Assembly (NCBI RefSeq): GCF_007845675.1
Contig: NZ_VOBR01000004.1
Location: forward strand, 62,001 to 126,000
DNA from: Lentzea tibetensis
Lineage (GTDB): Bacteria > Actinomycetota > Actinomycetes > Mycobacteriales > Pseudonocardiaceae
Direction of reading: 5' to 3'
Length of the DNA: 64,000 nucleotides
Shown here: positions 1 to 7,974 of the stretch, piece by piece
How the letters are laid out: each line of letters starts with the position of its first letter
Position numbering within the stretch: position 1 is the first letter of the stretch
The notes under the pieces: generated by a model
Database searches by the model: none
What the model was told of the DNA's origin: nothing
What the model saw: the letters and a program-made list of their open reading frames with translations, nothing else
Made by a program: the position numbers and the translations under genes

Positions 1-1276
1 GCGCACGTCCTACACCTGAATGGACTAGTCCAGCGCGGACCAACGCGTCCTCGTCGAGGTGGTTGCGCGAGTCGATGATCGCGTGGCCGTCCGTCAGGTC
101 GGCGATGCGCACCCAGTCGAGCGTGCGGAACACCGGCCAGTCGGTGAGCACCACGACGGCTTCCGCACCCTTGACCGCCTGGTACGGGTCGTCGACCACC
201 AGCATCCCGGCGAGCGGGCCGGTGACCTCGGGGTCGTACGCGGACAGGTCCGCGCCTTCGAGCACCAGCTGCTCGGCCACGGCCAGCGCGGGCGAGTCGC
301 GCAGGTCGTTCGTCCCGGCCTTGAACGCGAGGCCGAGCACCCCGACGCGCACACCGGCCAGCTCGCCGCCGACGGCGTCGCGCACCTTGCCGACGATCCG
401 CTGCTGCTGCCGGACGTTGGCCTCGATGGTGGACTTGATCAACGTGAAGTCGACGCCGACGGACTCGGCGATCTGCACCAGCGCGTGCGTGTCCTTCGGC
501 AGGCAGGACCCGCCCCAGCCCGGTCCCGGCTTGAGGAACGACTGACCGATGCGCTTGTCGTAGCCCATGCCCTCGCACACCGACGTGACGTCCGCGCCGA
601 GCAGCTCGCACAGCTCCGCGACGGCGTTGACGTAGGAGAGCTTCATGGCGAGGAAGCAGTTGGCGGCGTACTTGACCATCTCGGAGCTCGCGGCGTCCAT
701 GAGCACGGTCGGCGCGCCGAGCTTCGCGAACAGCGCGGCCACGCGTTCGGCGGCCTGCGGTGAGTCGCTGCCGACGACGATCCGGTCCGGGTGCAGGAAG
801 TCGCGCACGGCCGTGCCCTCGCGGAGGAATTCCGGGTTGGACACCGCGGCGACGTCCTCGCGCTGCAGCAGCGCCTTGACCCGCTCGGACGTGCCGACCG
901 GGACGGTCGACTTGCAGACGACGACGCAGCCGTACGGCAGGACCTCGCGGATCTCCTCGGCGACCGACTCGACGGCGCTCAGGTCCGCGGCACCGCCCGC
1001 GCCCATCGGCGTCGGCAGGCAGAGGAACACGACCTCCGCGTCCGCCACGGCGTTTCTCGCCCCGACGACGAACTCCAGCCGTCCGGCCGCCTGGCCTTCG
1101 ACGACGAGCTCGTTGAGTCCCGGTTCGAGGATGTCGACCTGACCCGCCTTGAGCCTGGCGACCTTGAGTGCATCGAGATCCGCGCACACGACGCGGTGCC
1201 CCAGAGACGCCAGACAGGCTCCCGTGGTCAGTCCCACGTAGCCGGTTCCCACCACAGCGACACGCCGCGCGAACAT
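1..1276 (-). CDS. UDP-glucose/GDP-mannose dehydrogenase family protein (3' end cut by window)
   Basis: This is probably UDP-glucose 6-dehydrogenase, which oxidises UDP-glucose to UDP-glucuronate with two NAD+ for surface polysaccharides or glycosylation. The ATG at 1276 opens MFARRVAVVGTGYVGLTT, an N-terminal Rossmann GxGxxG (residues 10-15). The catalytic cysteine motif GWGGSCLPKD places Cys at about residue 258. A C-terminal UDP-binding region follows and is still open at the window edge (425 codons visible, family usually 430-450). The frame has no stop up to base 1, so only the extreme C-terminus is missing. The gene stands alone here, and its substrate (UDP-glucose or a related NDP-sugar) cannot be fixed from sequence. 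Confidence 0.9.
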   Translation of the reverse strand, partial: MFARRVAVVGTGYVGLTTGACLASLGHRVVCADLDALKVARLKAGQVDILEPGLNELVVEGQAAGRLEFVVGARNAVADAEVVFLCLPTPMGAGGAADLSAVESVAEEIREVLPYGCVVVCKSTVPVGTSERVKALLQREDVAAVSNPEFLREGTAVRDFLHPDRIVVGSDSPQAAERVAALFAKLGAPTVLMDAASSEMVKYAANCFLAMKLSYVNAVAELCELLGADVTSVCEGMGYDKRIGQSFLKPGPGWGGSCLPKDTHALVQIAESVGVDFTLIKSTIEANVRQQQRIVGKVRDAVGGELAGVRVGVLGLAFKAGTNDLRDSPALAVAEQLVLEGADLSAYDPEVTGPLAGMLVVDDPYQAVKGAEAVVVLTDWPVFRTLDWVRIADLTDGHAIIDSRNHLDEDALVRAGLVHSGVGRA

Positions 1277-1416
1277 GGGTGGACCGTGACAGCCCCAGTT
1301 GGCCGCCTGGAGAACGGCATCCGACTTTCGTTGTAGCTGTCCGTGACAAACGTGGTCCCAGAGGACTACCTCGGCGGCCGATGCGTCTCGGGTGTGTTGC
1401 GAGGCACAGTTCTCAC

Positions 1417-1509
1417 ATGGGAGTCCTGGTCGTCGCGATGCTCTTCGTCGGGTTGGCGCTGCTCGCCGCGGTGCCGCTGGTGGCGCTGCTGCACTGGTCC
1501 GATAGATGA
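1417..1509 (+). CDS. small single-pass membrane peptide, hypothetical (30 aa)
   Basis: An ATG-led reading frame of 30 codons starting MGVLVVAML encodes one hydrophobic helix followed by HWSDR. A weak GAGG lies about 12 bases before the start. It sits between the divergent UDP-glucose dehydrogenase and the downstream SDR gene and ends about 20 bases before the SDR leader hairpin. The single clean transmembrane helix ending in a polar tail is the reason for calling it. It could be a chance frame in GC-rich DNA, and no family is recognised. Confidence 0.35.
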   Translation: MGVLVVAMLFVGLALLAAVPLVALLHWSDR

Positions 1510-1530
1510 GTTTCGGGTAACGCCCGTTAA

Positions 1531-1560
1531 CCTCCTCGCGAGCACTTCGCTTCGAGGAGG
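1531..1560 (+). promoter_or_regulatory. hairpin that contains the ribosome binding site of the next gene
   Basis: CCTCCTCG at 1531-1538 is an exact inverted repeat of CGAGGAGG at 1553-1560. The right arm is the Shine-Dalgarno sequence of the SDR gene starting at 1569. A small inner CGA/TCG pairing fits inside the loop. If it folds in RNA the ribosome site would be hidden. Seen in sequence; the function is inferred. Confidence 0.45.
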
Positions 1561-1568
1561 ATGTCGTC

Positions 1569-2327
1569 ATGGAGATCTCGGGTACCGCAGCCGTCGTCAC
1601 CGGCGGTGCGTCCGGTCTCGGCGGTGCGACCGCGGCCGCACTGGCCGCGCGTGGAGCGCAGGTGTTCGCGCTCGACCTGCCGAACGCCATCGCCAACGCC
1701 CCCGCCGTGGAGGGCGTCACCTACCTGGCCGCCGACGTCACGTCCGGTGAAGAGGTCCAGGCCGCGATCGACACGGCCGCCGGCTCCGGCGCCCCGCTGC
1801 GGATCGCGGTGAGCTGCGCGGGCATCGCCCCCGCCGTCCGCACCCTCGGCAAGACCGGCCCGCACGACCTCGACCTGTACGCGAAGGTCGTCCAGGTCAA
1901 CCTGGTCGGCACGTTCAACGTGCTGCGCCTCGCGGCCGCCGCGATGGCCAAGACCGAGGAGCTCGAGCACGGCGCGCGCGGCGTGGTCATCAACACCGCG
2001 TCGATCGCCGCGTACGACGGCCAGATCGGCCAGATCGCCTACGCGTCGTCCAAGGGCGGCGTCGTCGGCATGACCCTCCCGGCCGCCCGCGACCTGTCGT
2101 CCGTCGGCGTCCGGGTGCTGACGATCGCGCCCGGCATCATGGACACCCCGATGCTCGCGACCGTGTCCGACGAGTTCCGCGCGAGCCTCGCCGCCGGCAT
2201 CCCGTTCCCGAAGCGGCTCGGTGGCGCCGCCGAGTACGCGCAGCTGGCGCTGATGATCGTCGAGCACGACTACCTGAACGGCGAGGTCATCCGCATGGAC
2301 GGCGCTCTCCGGATGGCGCCTCGCTAG
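1569..2327 (+). CDS. SDR family NAD(P)-dependent dehydrogenase, HSD10-like
   Basis: This is a classical short-chain dehydrogenase of 252 residues. It has the N-terminal cofactor motif TGGASGLGGA (about residues 11-20), the NAG-like segment SCAGIAPA, the catalytic Ser in NTASIAAYDG and the YASSK catalytic Tyr-Lys pair. The layout and C-terminus (GEVIRMDGALRM) resemble the 17-beta-hydroxysteroid dehydrogenase type 10 / 3-hydroxyacyl-CoA dehydrogenase group, so a role in branched fatty acyl-CoA oxidation is likely but inferred. The start follows a strong GAGGAGG seven bases upstream, which is itself inside a hairpin. The 3' end overlaps the convergent nuclease gene by 4 bases. Confidence 0.85.
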   Translation: MEISGTAAVVTGGASGLGGATAAALAARGAQVFALDLPNAIANAPAVEGVTYLAADVTSGEEVQAAIDTAAGSGAPLRIAVSCAGIAPAVRTLGKTGPHDLDLYAKVVQVNLVGTFNVLRLAAAAMAKTEELEHGARGVVINTASIAAYDGQIGQIAYASSKGGVVGMTLPAARDLSSVGVRVLTIAPGIMDTPMLATVSDEFRASLAAGIPFPKRLGGAAEYAQLALMIVEHDYLNGEVIRMDGALRMAPR

Positions 2328-3964
2328 AGGTCGCCCGCGAACGGCAACGTGGACATGGCGTCCGAGCCCATCCACTCTCGCAAGCGGTGGGTGGCCCGGA
2401 CGTCGTCCTCATTGTAGATCAGCAGGCGCTCGCCCTGCTCCGGCAGCGGTTCCCTGCCGTCGAGCCCGACGGCGTCGCGGTACCAGCGCATGGAGTTCTC
2501 GCCGCCCGCCTCCGGGTCGCGCCAGGTGAACCCGGCGGCCGGTGCGATGGTCTTGAGCCCCTTGCCGTGCGCGCACAGGAACTGCTCGCGCACGATGCCG
2601 AACAGGTCGACCCACGCGTCCGAGTCGATGAACTCCTTGATCTGCGCCTTGGTCGGGATGCCCGGCATGCCGGCGAACCGCTCCGCTGACGCGATGAGCC
2701 AGCGGTTCTCGGCGAGCTCGTTGTAGCAGTACGCCTTGAAGCTGTAACCGCGTGCCTTGGCGCGCAGCCGGACGCCGGTGAGCCAGTTCCAGAACTCGGC
2801 GAAGCTGCGCGCCTCGTCCTGGCAGGGCAGCGGGTCCCAGGTGACGAACGCGCGGTAGCCCTGCGGTTCGTCGATGTCCTTTCCGGACAGCAGGCAGCCC
2901 CACATGTACGCGCCGAGGTCCGCGAAGCTCTCCATGTCGACGTCGACCTCGACGTCCGCGCGCGGCACGACCATCGACTCGTTGCGGCGGACGAGGGTCA
3001 GGTCGCGCAGCCACGCCTTCGCGAGCGTGACCGCGTCGCTGACCGGCATGCCGACCAGCGGCACGTGGTCGTTGTTCGGGTCGAGCTCGGCCAGGTCATC
3101 CACAGTGGACAGACCGGACTTGCGCAGCGCGGCCGCGTCCTCGCCGCGCACGACGAGGCTGACGTCGCGGGTGCGGCGGAGCTCCGCTTCGCAGATGGGC
3201 CACCACGGGCAGGACTTGCAGTCGACGATGCGCGACGGCTTGGCCATCGGGTCGCGCTGGTTGGCGGCTGCATTCGCGACGAGGAGCCGGTCGGAGAACC
3301 GGGCGTCGTACTCGCCGAGCGCCGTGCGGCCGCCCGGCCACGTCGGTGCCTCGAGGTCGTGCCACACGACGACGTCCGCGTCCATGCCGATGACGCCGCC
3401 GGTCGCGCGGCCGTTGACCGCGTAGCCCGCGGCCTGCAGCTGGCGTTGCGCGTGGGCGAGCCGGAGCTGGTCGCGCGGCTGCGGGCGGACCTTCCTGATC
3501 GGGTCGACGCGGCTGCTGTGCGGCAGCGGGACGTTCAGCGGTGAGGTCCGCGCGCCCTGGCCGGGGTCGGTGATCTTGTGCCGGACGACGAGCACCGGCA
3601 CGTAGCCGGTGGAGTCCTTGACCAGCAGGTCGATGCCGCCGCGCCGGCCGCCGAGCGTGTCGCGCGGGAACACGGCACCCCAGATGTACGGGGCGCCCAT
3701 CTCCATCGCGGCGAGCGTCACGCGTTCGCGGTCCGAGCTGCGCACATCCGGACCGGTGGGGATCTCCATGAGGTTCGATCCCACGATTCTGGCCAGCGCG
3801 TCGGCCACGTTGCGGCGGTGCTGCGCCGCATCGGCCTTGCGCTGTTCGCCTGCCGGATCGGGCGGCGCCTTGACGGCGTCCCTCATCTCCGGAGCGTTTT
3901 CGAGGTGCACCCGCCGCCGACAACGAGTGACCACGCCGGCGTCGAGCTGCACCTGGGAAGTCAC
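2324..3964 (-). CDS. TM0106 family RecB-like putative nuclease
   Basis: The protein has 546 residues with the two-part layout of TM0106-type nucleases: an N-terminal RecB/Cas4-like PD-(D/E)xK region (start VTSQVQLDAGVVTRCRRR), a cysteine group DCKSCPWWPIC resembling the Cas4/AddB iron-sulfur ligands, and a C-terminal RNase H/DnaQ-like 3'-5' exonuclease fold with DMESFADLGAYMWG and a final YNEDDVRAT motif. A DNA repair or processing role is likely, but the substrate is unknown. The GTG at 3964 is chosen because it begins the conserved LDAGVVTRCRRR segment; there is no strong ribosome site. It is transcribed divergently from the next gene and stands outside any CRISPR context. Confidence 0.8.
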   Translation of the reverse strand: MTSQVQLDAGVVTRCRRRVHLENAPEMRDAVKAPPDPAGEQRKADAAQHRRNVADALARIVGSNLMEIPTGPDVRSSDRERVTLAAMEMGAPYIWGAVFPRDTLGGRRGGIDLLVKDSTGYVPVLVVRHKITDPGQGARTSPLNVPLPHSSRVDPIRKVRPQPRDQLRLAHAQRQLQAAGYAVNGRATGGVIGMDADVVVWHDLEAPTWPGGRTALGEYDARFSDRLLVANAAANQRDPMAKPSRIVDCKSCPWWPICEAELRRTRDVSLVVRGEDAAALRKSGLSTVDDLAELDPNNDHVPLVGMPVSDAVTLAKAWLRDLTLVRRNESMVVPRADVEVDVDMESFADLGAYMWGCLLSGKDIDEPQGYRAFVTWDPLPCQDEARSFAEFWNWLTGVRLRAKARGYSFKAYCYNELAENRWLIASAERFAGMPGIPTKAQIKEFIDSDAWVDLFGIVREQFLCAHGKGLKTIAPAAGFTWRDPEAGGENSMRWYRDAVGLDGREPLPEQGERLLIYNEDDVRATHRLREWMGSDAMSTLPFAGDL

Positions 3965-4045
3965 GGATGCAGGGTATGTCGCGAGTCGACCGCACGTGGC
4001 GGCAACCTGGCCAGTAAGTTTCTTTCGACGAGGAGGTGCACTCGA

Positions 4046-4483
4046 ATGGCGCGCAAAGAGGGCCCGCGGTTGAACCCGAAGTCGGCCAAGAACCTGGTCG
4101 GTGTGGCCAAGGTGGTGGCGCCTGCGCTCATCCCGGTGCTGGCACCCGTTCTCGCTCGCGGGGCATCTGTCCTGAGTGACCGGTACGACCGATATCGGGC
4201 CCGGCAGCTCGGGGTCGACGTCGCTGATCTCGGCAAGTTCACCGGGCGCGGTGCGCGGCTGCACGCGCGGATCGTGGGGTTCGGCGAGGCGCTGGACCAG
4301 CTGCGCGCCAAGGAAGGCGCGTACGTCGAGCAGACCGAGGCACGGCTGGCGAAGCTCGCCGCCGCGGTGAAGGCGGCCGAGCGGATGCCGACGGCCCGGC
4401 GCAAAGCCGTGCACCGGGCCGTCTCCACGGACTTGGACGTGCTCGAGGCGGACCTGCTCCGCCGCCTCGGTCTCACCTCCTAG
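4046..4483 (+). CDS. DUF6474-like conserved actinobacterial protein
   Basis: The protein has 145 residues, is basic and helical, and has no transmembrane helix of normal quality. An N-terminal MARKEGPRLNPKSAKN segment leads to a semi-hydrophobic stretch (about 18-40), then YDRYRARQLGVDV and FTGRGARLHARI, and a C-terminal helical hairpin rich in Ala, Lys and Glu. This resembles the actinobacterial DUF6474 family; the assignment is from memory of the family pattern. AGGAGG lies nine bases before the ATG. The 3' end overlaps the convergent BCCT gene by 11 bases. Function unknown. Confidence 0.7.
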   Translation: MARKEGPRLNPKSAKNLVGVAKVVAPALIPVLAPVLARGASVLSDRYDRYRARQLGVDVADLGKFTGRGARLHARIVGFGEALDQLRAKEGAYVEQTEARLAKLAAAVKAAERMPTARRKAVHRAVSTDLDVLEADLLRRLGLTS

Positions 4484-6104
4484 AGGACCTGCCGGCCACC
4501 TCGGCGACCGCGCGGATCGCGGCGTCCTCCACGATCTCGCCGGGGTCGAGGTGGGCGGTGACCTCCTCCATCACCTCGGCGACGCGTTCCTCGCGCCGGA
4601 TCATCGGGTCGGACCGCAGGTCGCGCGCGAGCGAGACGCACAACGCGACCATGACGACCAGGAACGGCAGCGCCGCGATGACCGTGAGGTTCTGCAGACC
4701 TGTCAGCGCGTTCGACCCGCCGACCAGCAGCATCACCGCCGCGACGGCGCCGGTCAGCACGCCCCAGAAGATCACCACGGGACGTTTCGGCTGGATCGAG
4801 CCGGACTGCGACAGCGTGCCCATCACGATCGACGCCGCGTCCGCGCCGGACACGAAGAAGATCGCCACGAGCAGCATCACCACGATCCCGGTGACGGTCG
4901 CGAGCGGGAACTGGTCCAGCAGACCGAAGAGCTGCGACTCGGGCGACGACTGACCGGCGAGGTCCACACCGGACCGCTGCTCGAAGATGGCCGTGCCGCC
5001 CAGAATCCCGAACCACAGCAGCGATACCGCGGACGGCACCAGGATCACGCCCGCGACGAACTGCCGGATCGTGCGGCCGCGGCTGATCCGCGCGATGAAC
5101 ATGCCGACGAACGGCGTCCACGAGATCCACCACGCCCAGTAGAAGACCGTCCAGCCGGACAGCCACGTCTCGGTGGCGTCACCACCGGCGGCCGCGGTGC
5201 GTCCGGCCATCTGGGCCAGGTCGCTGAAGTACGAGCCGACCGCGTTGGGCAGCACGTTGAGGATGAACACGGTCGGGCCGACGACGAACAGGAACGCGGC
5301 GAGCACGACGGCCAGCACCATGTTGATGTTCGACAGCCACTGGATGCCCTTGGCGACGCCGGACACGGCCGACGCGACGAACGCCACGGTCAGCACCGCG
5401 ATCACGGCGACCAGCGCGCCCTTGCCGACCTGGCTCGTCCAGCCCGCGGCTTCGAGGCCGGAACCGATCTGCAGCGCGCCGAGCCCGAGTGAGGCGGCCG
5501 AGCCGAACAGCGTGGCGAAGATCGCCAGCACGTCGATCACCCGACCCCAGGCGCCGTCGGCCCGCTTGCCGAGCAACGGCGTGAAAGCGGCGCTGATCAG
5601 GGACTTCCGGCCGCGCCGGAAGCTGCCGTACGCGATGGCGATGCCGACGACGGCGTAGATCGCCCACGGGTGCAGCGTCCAGTGGAACAGCGTCGTCGCC
5701 ATCGCGGTCTGCAGCTCGTCGCCGGACGTGCCCGGCGGCGGTGAGGTGAAGTGCGCGAGCGGTTCGCTGACGCCGTAGAACATCAGCCCGATCCCCATGC
5801 CGGCGCTGAACATCATCGCGACCCAGGACACGGTCTTGAACTCGGGTTTTTCGTCATCCCTGCCGAGTGGCACCTTGCCGTAGCGGCTGAACGCGAGCCA
5901 CAGCGCGAACACCACGAATCCAGATGCTGAGAGCACGAAGGCCCAGCCCAGGTGAGCGATCACCCACCCGAGAGCAGTCTTGGATACCGAAGCCAGAGAG
6001 TCGGTTCCGACAACGCCCCAGGTCACGAACACGAGCGTGATCCCTGCGGCGACGCCGAACACCGTCCAGTCGGTGCGGCCCGGTTTGTCGCATTGGTTGG
6101 TCAC
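4473..6104 (-). CDS. BCCT family betaine/carnitine/choline transporter
   Basis: The protein is a 543-residue secondary transporter of the betaine-carnitine-choline family with about 12 membrane helices. Signature segments are FSAGMGIGLMFYGVSEP and the tryptophan-rich TVFYWAWWISWTPFVGMF, followed by IARISRGRTIR. These carry the substrate and Na+ sites in BetP-like proteins, so uptake of glycine betaine or choline as compatible solute is expected. A charged C-terminal tail rich in Glu and Arg may be the osmosensing domain. The GTG at 6104 (VTNQCDKPGRTDW) matches the usual family start just before helix 1; the frame is open further upstream but that part looks non-coding. Confidence 0.9.
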   Translation of the reverse strand: MTNQCDKPGRTDWTVFGVAAGITLVFVTWGVVGTDSLASVSKTALGWVIAHLGWAFVLSASGFVVFALWLAFSRYGKVPLGRDDEKPEFKTVSWVAMMFSAGMGIGLMFYGVSEPLAHFTSPPPGTSGDELQTAMATTLFHWTLHPWAIYAVVGIAIAYGSFRRGRKSLISAAFTPLLGKRADGAWGRVIDVLAIFATLFGSAASLGLGALQIGSGLEAAGWTSQVGKGALVAVIAVLTVAFVASAVSGVAKGIQWLSNINMVLAVVLAAFLFVVGPTVFILNVLPNAVGSYFSDLAQMAGRTAAAGGDATETWLSGWTVFYWAWWISWTPFVGMFIARISRGRTIRQFVAGVILVPSAVSLLWFGILGGTAIFEQRSGVDLAGQSSPESQLFGLLDQFPLATVTGIVVMLLVAIFFVSGADAASIVMGTLSQSGSIQPKRPVVIFWGVLTGAVAAVMLLVGGSNALTGLQNLTVIAALPFLVVMVALCVSLARDLRSDPMIRREERVAEVMEEVTAHLDPGEIVEDAAIRAVAEVAGRSSRR

Positions 6105-6162
6105 GCGCGAGCGTTTACCCGCCCGTAGCCAAGTGCAAACTCCGCCAATTACCCTCACCGGC

Positions 6163-6669
6163 GTGAACAAACGGCCGACGCACACCCGCGCGCTGCGCGG
6201 TGCTGTCCTGGCCGTGACATCCGGAGCGCTCACCATCGCCGCGCACGGCGCGGGCGGCGGCAGCCTGTCGGAGTTCATCGAAGTGGTCCCGCTGGTGGTG
6301 CTGATCGCGGGTGCGGCGGCGTCACTGGCCGACCGCAGGAGCGGAAAGCTCTCCGTGATCGCGGCGCTCGGCGTCTCCCAGTTCGCGCAGCACCTGCTGC
6401 TGACCTGGGTCGACCACGTCCACACGTCGACGCTCACCGCGCAGATGGTGGCCGCGCACGTGGTCGCCGCGATCCTCACCGGCATCCTGCTCTTCCACGC
6501 GGAGAACGCCGTGTTCTCCCTGGTGGCGGCCGTGACACGGTTGGTCCCCCGCCCGTTCACGCCGATGCCCGCCACCGCGCCCCTGCTCGTGCCCGTCGCG
6601 GCACCCGTGGCGTTGCCCCCGGTGCTGCGCACGAAGGCGCACGGCACCCGTGGTCCCCCTGTGTCCTGA
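6163..6669 (+). CDS. histidine-rich membrane protein of the copper cluster, hypothetical
   Basis: The protein has 168 residues and about four hydrophobic helices. Histidines cluster in and beside the helices (FAQHLLLTWVDHVHTST, AAHVVA, LLFHAEN), which is compatible with metal binding. A proline-rich tail follows. The GTG at 6163 is in frame and gives a sensible N-terminus (VNKRPTHTR) before helix 1; no clear ribosome site is seen. The gene is 50 bases upstream of the YcnI gene and in the same direction as ycnI, copC and copD, so a copper-related role is inferred from context. No named family is recognised. Confidence 0.65.
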   Translation: MNKRPTHTRALRGAVLAVTSGALTIAAHGAGGGSLSEFIEVVPLVVLIAGAAASLADRRSGKLSVIAALGVSQFAQHLLLTWVDHVHTSTLTAQMVAAHVVAAILTGILLFHAENAVFSLVAAVTRLVPRPFTPMPATAPLLVPVAAPVALPPVLRTKAHGTRGPPVS

Positions 6670-6718
6670 TCGCCTCGACATCCCCGCAACCCCGAAGGCA
6701 ATCAGGAGACACAACTTC

Positions 6719-7447
6719 ATGTCGACAAATCGATTTGGCGTGCGCACGCTCGCCGTCTTCGCCGCTGCCGGAATCGCCGTGCTCACCCTGCCCGGCACCG
6801 CATCGGCGCACGTCACGGCCCAGCCGGCCGAGTTCACCAAGGGCGGGTACGGCGCGTTCGCGTTCCGCGTCCCGAACGAGCGCCCGAACGCGGGCACGGT
6901 GAAGATCGAGGTGACGCTGCCCGCGGATCACCCGCTGGCGTCCGTGCGCACCAAGCCGCTGCCCGGCTGGAAGGCCGAGGTCGTCAAGGGCCCGCTCGAC
7001 AAGCCGATCATGAACCACGGCACCGAGATCAAGGAGGCCGCCAAGTCGGTCACCTGGACCGCGGAGCCCGGCACGAAGATCGGGACCACCGAGTACCAGG
7101 AGTTCTTCATCTCGGTCGGCCCGCTGCCGGACAACACGGACAAGCTGATCTTGGCGACCAAGCAGACGTACGAGAACGGCGAGGTCGTCGACTGGGCCGC
7201 CCCGCCTGCCGCTGAAGGTGCCGACGAGCCCGAGCGTCCAGCGCCGGTGCTGAAGCTGAAGGACAAGCCCGCTGGTGCGGACGCCCACGGCACCGCTTCG
7301 GCGTCGTCGGACCACGCCACCACCGCCGAGGCCAAGACCGCTGACTCCACCGCCCGTTACCTGGGCGGCGCCGGTCTCGCGGTCGGCGCGCTCGGTCTCG
7401 GCTTCGGGGCCGGTGCGGTGCTGCGTTCCAGGAAGAAGTCCGCGTGA
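6719..7447 (+). CDS. YcnI family (DUF1775) copper-binding protein
   Basis: The protein has 242 residues. It has an N-terminal signal peptide ending GTASA, so the mature chain begins AHVTAQPAEF or HVTAQPAEF with the conserved near-N-terminal histidine that binds Cu(II) in this family. The body is the beta-sandwich DUF1775 domain. A spacer rich in Ala, Thr and Asp leads to a C-terminal helix and a basic LRSRKKSA tail, so it is a membrane-anchored extracellular protein. AGGAG is ten bases before the ATG. Its stop overlaps the copC start by four bases (GTGA), which indicates translational coupling with copC. Confidence 0.88.
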   Translation: MSTNRFGVRTLAVFAAAGIAVLTLPGTASAHVTAQPAEFTKGGYGAFAFRVPNERPNAGTVKIEVTLPADHPLASVRTKPLPGWKAEVVKGPLDKPIMNHGTEIKEAAKSVTWTAEPGTKIGTTEYQEFFISVGPLPDNTDKLILATKQTYENGEVVDWAAPPAAEGADEPERPAPVLKLKDKPAGADAHGTASASSDHATTAEAKTADSTARYLGGAGLAVGALGLGFGAGAVLRSRKKSA

Positions 7448-7974
7448 AGCGCCTGATCGTGGCGTTGTTCGTGGGTGCGGCCATGCTCGGCATGGCCGCC
7501 CCTGCGGCGGCCCACAACGTGCTGGTCAGCAGTGACCCGAAGGAGAAGTCCTCGCTCGACGCCGGGCCGACGACCGTCACGCTGACGTTCGACCAGCCCG
7601 TGCAGGGCGGCGAGGGCATCAACACCGTCAGCGTCACCGACGGCAGCGGCGGCCACTACGAGGTCGCCGGCGCGCCGACGGTGAGCAGCAACGTGGTGAC
7701 CGCGCAGGTCAACGCGCTGGGCGCGGCCGGTGAGTACACCGTCGGCTACCGGATCCTGTCGGCTGACGGGCACCCGGTGAGCGGCTCGCTGACGTTCACG
7801 CTGACCAAGGCGGGCACCGGTACCGCGACCAAGGCTCCCGAGAACCAGTCGGCGGCGCCGCTCACGCCCGCGGACGAGGGCGGGATGCCGATCTGGCCGT
7901 GGATCGCCGGTGCGGTCGTGCTGCTCGGCGGTGGCGTGTGGTTCGCGCTGCGCGGCGGGGGCGCTCAGAAATGA
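7444..7974 (+). CDS. copC: copper resistance protein CopC
   Basis: The protein has 176 residues with a signal peptide ending APAAA. The mature N-terminus starts with His (HNVLVSSDP), the usual Cu(II) ligand, and the chain ends its beta-sandwich with the YRILSADGHPVSGSLTFTL motif carrying further His and Asp ligands. A linker and one C-terminal helix (IWPWIAGAVVLLGGGVWFAL) anchor it outside the membrane. The GTG start overlaps the ycnI stop. A 444-base gap containing a DNA duplication separates it from copD, which normally follows directly. It is presumed to bind copper and pass it to CopD. Confidence 0.88.
   Translation: MKRLIVALFVGAAMLGMAAPAAAHNVLVSSDPKEKSSLDAGPTTVTLTFDQPVQGGEGINTVSVTDGSGGHYEVAGAPTVSSNVVTAQVNALGAAGEYTVGYRILSADGHPVSGSLTFTLTKAGTGTATKAPENQSAAPLTPADEGGMPIWPWIAGAVVLLGGGVWFALRGGGAQK

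Noticed and set aside
3096-3106. TCATCCACA near 3098, a DnaA-box-like 9-mer
   Set aside because: It is isolated within the TM0106-type gene with no neighbouring box, so chance is the best explanation.
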